DNA from: Raphanus sativus
Taxonomy: Eukaryota; Streptophyta; Magnoliopsida; Brassicales; Brassicaceae
DNA: 64,000 bases
Reading direction: 5' to 3'
Assembly (NCBI RefSeq): GCF_000801105.2
Contig: NC_079511.1
Coordinates: forward strand, 25,110,638 to 25,174,637
Positions 1 through 10,272 of this stretch are shown here, in pieces (positions within the stretch are counted from its first letter, which is position 1; each line of letters opens with the position of its first letter). The notes under the pieces were generated by a model. That model worked only from the letters and a program-made list of their open reading frames with translations, was not told the DNA's origin and ran no database searches. Made by a program: the position numbers and the translations under genes.

Positions 1-26
1 TATATAGATATCTATGTTTGAAACAG

Positions 27-249
27 GTTCCATGAACTCCTAGAGTTTGATGAAGCTAAAAGAAGTTGCCGGAAGCGCTTAGCTGGACACAACGAGAGGC
101 GAAGGAAGAGCTCCAGTGAAAGTGTTGGAGAAGGGTCAGGTGGTCGAAGAGGAATAACAGCTCAGATGATCCAGAATCAAGAAAGATCAAGGGTAGACAT
201 GACATTTCCTATGTCAAACACATCATTCAAGCGACCACAGATTAGATAG
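27..249 (+). CDS. SPL4/5-like: SPL4/SPL5-type SBP-box transcription factor, last exon (partial)
   Basis: This is the C-terminal exon of a small squamosa-promoter-binding-like factor, a DNA-binding activator of the floral transition. An acceptor (aaacag) precedes it at 24-26. The first residues, [21 protein letters not shown], carry the end of the SBP zinc domain and the overlapping basic nuclear signal ([17 protein letters not shown]). The protein ends in FKRPQIR before TAG at 247-249, the ending I recall for Arabidopsis SPL4 and SPL5. The tail mixes features of both (FHEL as in SPL5, NQERSRV as in SPL4), so the exact paralogue is left open. The first exon, with the start and most zinc ligands, lies left of the window. 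A miR156 site follows 10 bases after the stop. Confidence 0.92.
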
Positions 250-258
250 AGGAGCTGT

Positions 259-278
259 CTGCTCTCTCTCTTCTGTCA
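259..278 (+). promoter_or_regulatory. miR156/157 target site in the SPL 3' UTR
   Basis: The 20 bases CTGCTCTCTCTCTTCTGTCA are complementary to miR156 (recalled sequence UGACAGAAGAGAGUGAGCAC), with a mismatch only at the base facing the miRNA 3' end. In SPL3/4/5 the site lies in the 3' UTR just after the stop, as here. It supports age-dependent repression of this gene by miR156. Confidence 0.9.
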
Positions 279-540
279 TTATAAATTCTCCTAGAATCTG
301 AAATTGTGGTATCCAACAATGTCAAAAAAAAAAAAGCTGAGTCATGGTATTGACTCCTCCTGGTATAGATGAATAACTAATAAATACCACTCTTATATCT
401 ATGTACTATTGCGGTGTTACCTATATCTCTAAATGCTAAGACTTTGGTTTAACCTTGAGTCTACACAAGTCTAGTGTGCCATGTATATTTTCGAAGCTGA
501 ATGATGTGTAATGCTAATTGGTAAAAGGTTTTCAATACAG

Positions 541-1038
541 ATTCGAGTAAGGAGTGTGGCTTATCCAAAAGCACAGGAGACTAACCGAAAGCTACCACCA
601 CGGTCACTGAAGTTTCAGAGCCACGAATGAGATATACATCTTAGGTTTTTCTTGGCTTGACATAAAGAAACTACAAGTAGACTACAAGATTTGAGTAAAC
701 GAACGACCATTGCTTCAATTAACTCGTTGAGAGTGCATTATGATACAAGCAAACCTTCTAGATCTTAATTGTCGTTGGACCAAAACGATGTTGGGCTTAT
801 CTTTTTCATTAGTTTCGGTTATTACACAACTCATTTGAGTATTGGACAGGTGTAAACTACACAACTTTAATTTTTCTCACAATTACCGAATCATTAATAA
901 ATCTGGGGTTCATTAAACGTTAAGCAAACTCGAAGAGTCTTGAGCATGGAGTTTGTTAATCATATAGCAGGTGGTCCTTCGCTAGTCCCCTATATACAGA
1001 ATGGGCCAGCAATGTTTGCTAAAGAAAAACCCGAATGA
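541..1038 (+). other. Orphan exon-like stretches, possible remnant of a lost neighbour
   Basis: Two stretches read like terminal coding exons. The first, 541-630, follows a good acceptor (ttcaatacag) and encodes 29 residues starting IRVRSVAYPKAQETNRKLPP, ending at TGA 628-630. The second, 967-1038, encodes AGGPSLVPYIQNGPAMFAKE and ends at TGA. Neither is long enough to identify. In Arabidopsis a MAP4K-alpha gene lies in this interval, so they may be remnants of it, but that is inference. The rest of 280-2100 is AT-rich with no supported gene. Confidence 0.25.
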
Positions 1039-2127
1039 TAGACAGAAAGCCACCGAGTGAGATCTTTGTCTTGAATTTTGCTTGAGTTTAATGCTCTTTA
1101 TGTTTTATTTATTCGGAATGTGTATGTATTAAGTATTAACCAATCCTACATGCTTTCATTTATCTTGGGCAAGCAAATTAGTTATTGGCTGGCACCAAAA
1201 TTTTGCTTTATGAATACAAAATAAATGTACATAGTGAGTTTAGTTGATAGGTTAAGATGGGACAACATTTTTGTTGTATCATCCAAGACTTCTGCTATAT
1301 TGAAAATCTTGATCCTAATTGGTTGTTGAGCCAGATTGCTTGTGTTAAAAAGGATTATATGAATTATTCACTTGATACTTATATCTCTTTTACTAAATCA
1401 AGTTAAAATATTTTTTGTCATAACATATTATATTACTATCATCATCCATCAACACTTTACATTTTCTGTAAAAACATTTTAATAGAATAAATAGGTTGAA
1501 CTGAAATACTTAAGATTAAAAAAACTGATAGATTATCCGACAAAAACCAAATATTAAAACATCACTAAAATAACTTGTTGAACGTGTCTCAATCTAGACC
1601 ACAAAGGTCAAAATCTTAATATATGAACTAAAGATTCCATTTGCAAATGACACCAGTTAGATTACAAATAGAGATTTGTTTTCTTTTCTTCTTTTGGTTG
1701 TCTTTGTATATTTTTATATAAGCTTTTGCATAAAAGCCATTATTGCTTTCTGCTGAAAACTAATACTTTCGCAGACCGTGTGAGAACCTTCAGAGGTCAA
1801 GGAGAGTATGTGTCTCTGACCTTTACAATGCTAAAAAAAGTCATCAAACACCATTACTTCAATAGATTATCAAAAGAAACAAATATAACTATTTACTGAT
1901 ATATAAACAATAAACAAAGTTATACGAAACAAGGAGAAATAGATAATGCCTCGTGACTAAATATCTAAAAGAGAGGAACATGTGGGATCGTTTACGGATC
2001 CAGACACTTTAAAGAGGTTAGACAATATCATGACAGGAACACTACATAACTTCGATCTCATTCTTTGATTGTCCCCACAAGAAGTCAAACACTGAGCTGG
2101 CAAGTCTTTGACTGCCGTAACAATGTC

Positions 2128-2162
2128 GCCACGTGCCCCGCTTCAAACTCCTCCCTATATAA
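2128..2162 (+). promoter_or_regulatory. Core promoter of the MAKR-like gene: G-box and TATA box
   Basis: A G-box core (CCACGTGC) at about 2129-2136 is followed by a TATA box (CTATATAAAC) at 2155-2164. Transcription should begin near 2185-2190, which rules out the upstream in-frame ATG at 2123 and makes ATG 2210 the likely start. Confidence 0.65.
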
Positions 2163-2209
2163 ACGCAAGTAAAATAAACACATTCACACACAAGTACACC
2201 GTTTTACAT

Positions 2210-3052
2210 ATGGAGGACGACCGGAAACATCCCCCAAAGTCCGGCGAAAAAGGCCCGGATACATCGCCGGAGATGTCATCCTCCGACTTCGAGTTTGATT
2301 CTTTGACTCCTTCTTCCCCTTCACATTCTGAACATTCTCCCGCCGATCACCTTTTTCACAACGGCCGTCTATTACCACACACTTTTCCGATGACCCGTTC
2401 GGTGTCACGTACCACCAGCGAAGACACTTTCCGGAGCAGCAGCACGAGCAGCCGGAGTAGTGATAGCAGCAGCCCGACATCTTTTACTCCAAGAACAAGC
2501 ACTTGCAGTAGTGTCTTCAAAGAAGAGACCAACTTAACTTGTTTTGGTTCTCGGTCTGAGAAGACTAGGAGCGCAAGGTCAGTGACTTGCGGCATGAGAA
2601 AAGAGTCATCCTCAGTATTGGATTTAAAGAAGAAACCACCAATGGAAAATGGTAAAAGATTCATGAATACTACAACGACTCATAAGATATCGTATATCCC
2701 CACGCAGTGCAAGAGAAAGAAGGCGACGGAGATAGTGACGGCGCAGCTTTATGGGTCGTATACTAGGCGGTGGCAGCATATAACTCCGGTGTTTAAAAGA
2801 GAAGGGTCGGTGAAAAGTAATGGAGGAGGGATTAAGGTTGGTGGAAGGAAGAAGAAGAAGAAGACGGTGAGTGGGAAGAAGAAGAAGAAGAAGAAGGCGG
2901 AGGAGAAGAGAAGAGGAAGTAAGTTAATGAAGTGGTGGAGAAGGGTTTTAAAGGCGGTGATGTTGGCTTGCAGGGAGTGTCATGCAATGGAGCCTCAACG
3001 AGTTGTTAATTATGACGCTGATGTGAAAAAGAAAATAACTAAATGTTCATAA
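2210..3052 (+). CDS. Small Ser-rich, Lys-rich protein, membrane-associated kinase regulator-like
   Basis: A single-exon gene of 280 residues starting MEDDRKHPPKSGEKGPDTSP and ending KKKITKCS. The N-terminal half is serine-rich with a run of S/T residues near residues 80-110 (SRTTSEDTFRSSSTSSRSSD). The C-terminal third is strongly basic, with two KKKKK blocks, and has the short segment KLMKWWRRVLKAVMLACREC, which could be an amphipathic membrane-contact helix. The layout resembles MAKR/BKI1-family proteins, which bind the plasma membrane through basic clusters and regulate receptor kinases. The position next to SPL4 matches my recollection of AT1G53163, annotated as a membrane-associated kinase regulator. 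I do not see the canonical C-terminal BRI1-interacting motif, so the name is tentative. A polyA signal (AATAAA) lies at 3115-3120. Confidence 0.75.
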   Translation: MEDDRKHPPKSGEKGPDTSPEMSSSDFEFDSLTPSSPSHSEHSPADHLFHNGRLLPHTFPMTRSVSRTTSEDTFRSSSTSSRSSDSSSPTSFTPRTSTCSSVFKEETNLTCFGSRSEKTRSARSVTCGMRKESSSVLDLKKKPPMENGKRFMNTTTTHKISYIPTQCKRKKATEIVTAQLYGSYTRRWQHITPVFKREGSVKSNGGGIKVGGRKKKKKTVSGKKKKKKKAEEKRRGSKLMKWWRRVLKAVMLACRECHAMEPQRVVNYDADVKKKITKCS

Positions 3053-3145
3053 ACAATTGCTTTGCGTTTGTTTTGTTTTTACCTATTTGCTTAATTTTTT
3101 TCCCAATAAGAACAAATAAAGCGGAAATTAAAACAAAAATACCTA

Positions 3146-3230
3146 CTAGGTGTGAACCCACGCACTTTATGCAGAGTGTGCAGACTAATATAAACTAGGA
3201 TAATACCTGCGTTTTTTGCAGGATGAATTT
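3146..3230 (-). mobile_element. Two Helitron-like 3' ends in tandem
   Basis: Read on the minus strand, two hairpin-plus-CTAG endings occur 49 bases apart, with CTAG at 3146-3149 and 3195-3198, each next to a host T. The second has hairpin arms CCTGC/GCAGG (plus-strand ACCTGCGTTTTTTGCAGGAT) and resembles the ends at 19819 and 22824. The matching 5' ends were not found, so element lengths are unknown. Confidence 0.5.
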
Positions 3231-4821
3231 ATATAATAAAAATTTAAAATATATAGCATTGATAAATTAAAAATGTATATATGTTTAAACTTTTTAATAT
3301 GCATACAATTATGTTTTTATATAATCATCTATATGTTTGACCGTATTTGTAATTGTAATTATGGACCGAAATCTATTTTGAATTTATAATGAGCTTGATC
3401 GATTTGGGTTTAATTTTTTTATCACCTTGTTAATACCTATTAAAACCGTAATGTAGTTATCAAGTGGATTTTTATTACAAAAACAGGTTCTACAATTTTT
3501 TAATACTTTACTTTAGCATCACTAAGAAGCATTTTAATGGTTTTATAGCCATCAACTTAGTATTGTTTCCAAAATCAAATTACTTTGTGAGCTTAGTCTT
3601 CCACAAATTTTTTTGAAGGGTTTCAACGGAACGGATAAATTGATGCAGCTCATTTACTTGCTTTAAATTGTTAACTAAATATATATATATATATTTAATT
3701 TGAATATTTATTAAATAAAAATCTATATTAATACAATTTTATGATCATTTGTATTTTGTTACGACAAAAAAATAAGCTATTGGTCACAAATTTTTCAAAG
3801 TGATATTTTAAAATTTCTAAATATAGTTGTTTTAAAAAATTCATAATATAACATTTTATTATTATATGGTTAATGTGATTGTTTAATTTTTTTAATAATA
3901 TAAAATTAGACAAAAATGAAGAAGAATACAAAAATTGTTATCAAATATTTATTATTCATAATCATTAATTATCATATATACGTTAATCATATTATGTGAT
4001 TCCATAACTTTTATTTAAGGAAAGTGTAAAAATATTCTTTTGTACACTATTTATCAATTTGATAGTTAGTTTAATAAAAAGTATACCATAAATTAAGATA
4101 GACGAACATATTTTTCTAAGAATTCTGAATTTCATTTTCATGGTGACACGTGGCTACAAAATAATATTGTAAAGTTTTTCAATTAATATATAAGGGATAT
4201 TTGCACTTATTAAAAATTACCTTAATTCACATCTAAATATTATAATGTTTTACCTTGGTGACCACGTTTTTCCATTTTACACATGGATTTACCGTGATAC
4301 AATTATCTCGAATTCTGTATCAAGTAAGAATATCTTTTCTACTAATAAATACATAATATAAATTTCCATGAATGTAAATCTTCTTATGCGTATTTGGGTA
4401 ACTCGCATTTATGAATTAAATCACTATCATCGACATTAACTACTCCTTAAACCGAACATATTCAACGGTCAATTTGTTCGGTTCAATTGAAACCCATGAC
4501 TTATCATCAAACCAAACAGAACACAATAAACAAACCATACACTTCTATTTACATTCTTATGTACATCGATATGTAACTTGGTTTACATGTTCTTTGATGG
4601 TTTTGAATGGTTGTGTTCCAACTAATGTTGATACTGAATTGTTAACATAAAGACTAAAGATACATATGGCGACAATGGTCTTTTTAGAAAAGCAAAACTC
4701 ATATTAACAGTTAACATATATTTTCAATCACAAAACTGCAACATCCCCTATTAACTATCATCTCTTAATGCTTCGTTTTTTATCATGGTTCATAGTTTGT
4801 GTTTTTATCTCTTACACATAT
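3231..4821. other. AT-rich intergenic DNA
   Basis: No gene is supported. There is an (AT)n run near 3680-3694. A module starting TGACACGTGG and ending TAATATATAAGGGAT lies at 4143-4196, and similar modules occur near 6422 and 26677. The stretch may be the body of Helitrons whose 3' ends lie at 3146 and 3195, but no coding remnant is visible. Confidence 0.5.
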
Positions 4822-6246
4822 TGATGCTAGGACTTTTCAAGGGTCCCTATCAAATGATGTAGTATAAAAGATTGTCGAACCAATCCTAAGTGATTCTAAT
4901 GCAAAGGGAATGCAAGTCTATGCTTAATCTAAGTGCAACCAATTGAGTGAAGTGAACTAAAACTAGACTAGAAATGCAATAAAAGAGTGAACTTTCTTTC
5001 TCAATATGAAGCAAGTGGACTCATGGGGCTAGGCATTTGATCTTGGGTGATGCAGATCCAATCTAAAGGTGACAAGCTATCAATCAAGCACTTTCCTTAT
5101 GCCTAGACACAATACTAAACAAGCTCTATCCCTAGATGAATGTTCATTTGCTAAAGCAACTCAAGCATCAAATCCCTTTGGTTGAATGTTACTAAAGCAA
5201 TCATGGAGAACAAGTCTACTAGCAATCTTAACACCTTTAACAACAAATCTCTTTGGCAAAGTGCATTAAAAGCATTGAAGAGTTGGTTCAGGCATTTCAT
5301 CATACACCTTCCGGGCATGAAATGCCTAACGATCTATTTTAGTATGATCAAGACTAAAATAGCATTGAGAACCCTCAACAAGCAAGGAAAGAAATAGATT
5401 TAACACTAAACACCATAGATCTTCGCTGATCACCCTTAATCACCCTAGCCCATGAATCCTAGATAGATCTACTCACTAATAGACATGATTAACCCAAAAA
5501 CCAAAGATGATTCAAGGTTAAACATGCTAGTGAACAAGATAATCCAACAAACACAAAGAAAATAAGATGAAAAAGGATCAAAGATCCAAGCTTTCTTCAA
5601 GGTTTACAAATGTGTTTTTGAGAGGAAAAGAGTTCCTTCCCTAATTTGGGATTACAAGAGTATTTATATGGTCTTTTGAAACCTAATGGTACCAATAGAA
5701 AAGTCTAAAAACCCCCTTAAAAATCATAAAAACGACCAAGTGATAACACGCAGCGGGGTCTCCGTACCCGGGTCACAACCCCGCTCCAGCCGTTTTTCCT
5801 CCATTTCTGTGTAAACCCGAGCGGGGTCTTAACCCCGCTCCGTCACCCCGCTCTGGATACAAAGCGGGGTCGTAACCCCGCTCCGTCACCCCGCTCCAGG
5901 CGTACTGTGTTCGAGTATTGATATGCCTCCAGTAGATTGATCATAACTCCTCCAATACAGCTCCAAATGACTTGAGACCACTTCCATTAGAAAGCTATCT
6001 CAATTTCCAATGTTCTCCCAGAAGATGGGCTTCAAACGATATCTTTAAGGTCTCCATCCATGTTTATCTTTCAACCTTTTACACCACAAATGCCTCCAAA
6101 CACTTCCAAAAACTCCATAGCACACTCCAACACCTAATAAAGACTCATGTATGCAAAATGTAACCTAAAGATGACTAAATCCTCATATATATGATCAAAA
6201 TGTACAAGAATGAATGGCTAAAACAATGTAAATATGCAAGATATCA
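4822..6246 (-). mobile_element. Solo LTR of an LTR retrotransposon, 1425 bp
   Basis: The segment starts TGATGC and ends ATATCA and is flanked by a perfect 5-bp target duplication, CATAT at 4817-4821 and 6247-6251. No protein-coding internal region is present, so this is a solo LTR left by recombination. A strong TATA box on the minus strand (CCATATAAATA, 5661-5671) suggests that orientation. The length and sequence style resemble Ty3-type LTRs of the Tat/Athila group, but the family is inferred. Short open frames inside it (for example 5182-5397) are not genes. Confidence 0.85.
5755..5900. repeat. GC-rich inverted/tandem motif inside the solo LTR
   Basis: Three successive modules carry AGCGGGGTC and its inverse AACCCCGCTC, separated by short spacers and further CACCCCGCTC half-copies. 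Each pair can form a hairpin. The block is strikingly GC-rich in an otherwise AT-rich LTR and sits upstream of the transcript predicted from the minus-strand TATA box or in the U3/R part. Role unknown. Confidence 0.8.
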
Positions 6247-6517
6247 CATATAAGATAATCATTCGCTCATATCCCCTATAGTATAATACATTGTATTACG
6301 TAATATCATATAGTTTAATATTGAATGTATCTAGCGACAAATGAAATTCTAATATGGACCAACCAATTTTTCAATTGAATGTAATGATGCCACATATGAT
6401 TAATTAAGGTTCTAATTGATTGACACGTAGGATGTGGTACTTTTCTAATTCTTACAAAACTAAGGTCATATTTTTAAAATGCTTCCCAAATAATATATAG
6501 GGGATATATCTTACAAT

Positions 6518-6700
6518 TTGGTGATTGACTCGGAAGATGATGCTCCAGTTGATCTCCATCCTGCCATAAACATCACTAACAATCCTCATAATTGTGAACC
6601 AAACATTCACATAATGACAAGAAGTGGAAGGTCAATTAAACCAATCAAAAAGGTTTTAAAATGGGGTAGAAAACAGATAAAAGAGAGGAATCTAATCTAA
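6518..6700 (+). other. Short open frame of unknown origin
   Basis: A 61-codon frame without a clear start, containing the phrase IMTRSGRSIKPIKKVLKWG. Such basic TRSGR/KP stretches are common in plant retroelement polyproteins, but the match is too short to assign. Its last codons run into the retroposon insertion that begins at 6691, so the original frame extended differently. Probably a decayed transposon piece rather than a gene. Confidence 0.25.
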
Positions 6701-6899
6701 AATATCTGCAACACAATCAGTGCGAGAAGACACAGGAGAAAATTCAGTAATTTTATACAGCTTTGGATTAGATGATTTCTTCTTCTAAACTAACTTTTGT
6801 GCATACTTTGTTTTTTATTTCTTTTTTGCCAAGGTATCACTTTCTAGGCTTATGTAACCCTAAAATTTCATTTATATGATATTCACAGTTTAGCAAAAA
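6691..6899 (+). mobile_element. 5'-truncated non-LTR retroposon tail with 12-bp target duplication
   Basis: About 209 bases ending in an A-run are flanked by the perfect duplication AAAAGAGAGGAA (6679-6690 and 6900-6911). The 3' part looks like a plant LINE 3' UTR with a terminal A tract. No coding remnant is left. The duplication and A-tail identify the mechanism; the source family is not identified. Confidence 0.7.
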
Positions 6900-6911
6900 A
6901 AAAGAGAGGAA

Positions 6912-7795
6912 ATCATGTCTCGAGAGAGTGCGGTAACCGCAAGTCTTAAGACTTTTTTTGTAATCATCTATGGTCTTCCATCAAGCTTGTAAAACTTTAT
7001 ATGGCCTTAAACCACATCAGCTACATTTAACTTTAATGCATCAAACTAGAGTTTAACCTTGTGCGAGTAGTTTTTCATTTTATAAACTTTGATAATATCA
7101 TAAACTTTTTGAATATATGATTTATATTTTAATTTTATGTATTGTATATTTATCAAAGCTTATTGTCTAGGTTCTTATTACTTTATTTTGACATATTACA
7201 GACTATAACTATAAATTTATTAAAAAAAATAGCATAGAACTTTTTTGTTTTGTAATAATATTATATTATTAATTACGAAATTAATTAATGAATTATTTAA
7301 TTAAAAATATTTAAAAAGTTCAGTATGATTTGTTAGATTTTTCTCAGTAGATTTTGTTATAACTAAAAATAAAATTCAAATTTATAGTTAAAATTAATTT
7401 ATTATTAATATATTTATTGATTATTATGTTATATTATGTAATTAATAAAATGGACCTCTTATGACTTTTTATGGTAGATAAAAATAATACTTATTTTTTA
7501 ATAGAGAAGATTAGTGTCAAAATTGGATTTTATTTTAAATTTTAGATTTTTCATTTAAATCTAAATTCTTAAACGAAACTAGATAATCCCAAAAGTCAAC
7601 ATAAAATGATTTACTTTAATGTGGACTGTGTAATTGATAACATGTTGAATTAGATCCGAGAAAAAGAAGATTTGCGCCTCTCATAAAAAAGGAAGACGAA
7701 AAAATTCTATGAATCAAACCATAAAAATTCGACCATTGATTTCGCTTTGTGCTTCTCGAACGAGATCTTTTAAAAAAACAAGATTTTTTAAAGGA
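6912..7795. other. AT-rich intergenic DNA, no feature seen
   Basis: No gene, RNA or transposon end could be recognised in this stretch, which is mostly A/T-rich. Confidence 0.5.
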
Positions 7796-8481
7796 ATCTC
7801 CAACAATGACACTAAATTTAGTGTAATTTCAACACCAAATTTGGTGTCATAGTTGGAGATGCTCTTATAAGATCTTGTTTTGGTGTCAAACTGTTTTTGT
7901 CATCTCCAATAATAACACCAAATGTTAAACCAAAAATCGTAATATATATTATTTTATGTTTTCAATTTTAATAAATGTTTATATTTTTATTATTTGTGAT
8001 TAATAAATAATTCTTTTATCATATTTAGATATTATTTTTGTTAAATTTTTGCTGTTTTATGTTTTATAAAATTTATTTACACTTATATTTTTGGTTAAAC
8101 GATTATATTTTATGTATTTATTTATAAAATAATATTTATATTCAAAAGTACAAACTATTAAATATTAAAAGCACATAAAATAATATATTTATGATTTTTT
8201 ATAATATGACTTAATAATACTCATTTAGTAATTCAATAATTAAAAATAATTATGTAAAAATAGTTTAAAATAATAATACAGTATATTTATGTTTAGTTAC
8301 AAATATGAAATAAGTAATAATAATAATAAAATATTCTTAAAGGAAAAATATAATAAAATATATATTTTAAAGATTTAGTGTTACACCACATTACACCAAA
8401 TTTGGTGAAATAATGTAAAATTTGATATTTTATTGGAGATGATTACACCAAATTTGGTGTTTTGGTGTCATTGTTGGAGAT
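7796..8481. mobile_element. Fold-back MITE with palindromic ends
   Basis: The left end starts ATCTCCAACAATGACAC and the right end is its inverse, GTGTCATTGTTGGAGAT. Each end is itself palindromic: 7796-7860 runs from ATCTCCAAC to GTTGGAGAT, and about 8435-8481 does the same, with another partial end at 7901-7920. The interior is AT-rich and non-coding. This is a non-autonomous terminal-inverted-repeat element, possibly a nested insertion of the same family. Target duplication is unclear, so the superfamily (Harbinger or hAT) is not assigned. Confidence 0.7.
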
Positions 8482-10272
8482 AACCTAATCAATGTCTACA
8501 AAATCAAAATTTGGAAATCAGAGCAGTGTATGTACATAACCACAAACCGGAATTACTATAGTTATTACTGATTTATTCCTATTTATCCATAGATTGCAAG
8601 TTGATAACATCTAAAAAGGATTTAAAAGCTTTGAAATCTATATGAAATCATGAGTTTCATGCAAGGCCATTATATATAGAATAGGGCTATTATGTTTTAA
8701 GCCCAGCCCAATTTAAATTGAGGTTATAGTAAACTATTACATTGTGTATAATCATTTTATTTTCTGATAAAATAAATCTTATTTTCAAAAAATTGAATCC
8801 CTAATATATATATATATATATATATACTCGTTTTACTTTTCTATATATATATATATATATATATGTATTCGTTTTACTTCAGTAAAATTATAAATATTAT
8901 ATTAATTGATAACAATCATCCTTAAAGTGGAATATATATCAATATCAAGTAAATGTTTTCCAAAATTAAAATTTTAACTATTTATCCAGTAATGTTATAC
9001 CTAAAATCTATTTAATTATAACAATACAAACTAAACTTTTAAGCTACTAATGTAGTATATTATTAATTTTAATTTTGTAAAGTAATATATAGAAATTAAA
9101 CTATAAAGTTCTCCAAAATAATTCTTACTTTAAATTTTCTTTATTTCTACTTTAAATTTTCTTTATTTTAACTTTTTAAAAAAATAAAAAAAATTGGTAA
9201 GTTTTACGAGTGTTAGAACTATTTGGCATATACATCAATTTGTAATGCATATAAAATTGAAAACATAGAATGTCATAATTGGCTTTAAAATGTGTATTAA
9301 AAAGGTTAATCATATACCGAATCATATTAATTTGTATGTAAAAATAAATTAGGAAATGGTCCATTTACAAAACTATCAAATGACAAATGACTTATCTAAT
9401 ACATCATTTTATTGTTTCAACATCCAAAAGGATTAGAAAGATCAGCATAGTTTACAAACAATTAGAAAATCGATCACTGATAGATTAAATACTTAAAAAC
9501 AGCTCAAACTCTAGAAACCAAGAAATGCAAAGAAAAATATTTTAAAAAACAATTTACAAGTACTCATTATGTATACCATCCATGAACATAGTCGTGCACA
9601 CCTCTTTTCAATTGTTTACCAACGTATCTATACCATTAAAACTTAAGTAGTTTGAGAATTATTTGGAAACATAGATAACAATATAAAAAGAATATAATAT
9701 TGTTTGTAAACATAGATAGCAGTATATTAAGTAAAAAAATAATGAACTTATGTTATTAAAAAAATTAGAAATCCATTATTTTTATGAGAAACTATATATC
9801 AGGATCACTTTTAAAATATACGAAAATAGCATAATCTAATTATTTTAAAACATCTTTTGTCTAACATAATCATAAAACAAAATTTAAATTTTATATACAC
9901 ATTTCAAATCAAAATAATAATTTAAAATTTATTTATATCAAAAATTCATATATAAATATACATATATTCAAAATTTGATTTTTTACTAAAATATTTTCCA
10001 ATAACCATTATAAAAAATGTTTCAATATATATAAGGAAAATACAATACAAAACCTGATTTCAAACACCAACTTAAATTATGTTTTTTATATTTCACATTA
10101 AGTTTTAAAATATAATATATTTGATTATTTATATGAAAGTACATATAAAATACTATTAATTATATGACTATTTATATGATTGTACATGTTGAATATGATT
10201 AATTGTATGATGACACATATATGATATATAATAGTCACATGAAAAATAGATAGCAATGCATTTTAATATAAA
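8482..10272. other. AT-rich intergenic DNA with two (TA)n microsatellites
   Basis: Two (TA)n runs lie at about 8805-8825 and 8844-8864, each followed by nearly the same text (CTCGTTTTACTT and TTCGTTTTACTT), showing a local duplication of about 40 bp. No gene is supported; open frames such as 9176-9364 are low-complexity. Confidence 0.6.

Noticed and set aside
2123..2209. In-frame upstream ATG for the MAKR-like gene
   Set aside because: A TATA box lies between this ATG and ATG 2210, so it would be upstream of the transcript.
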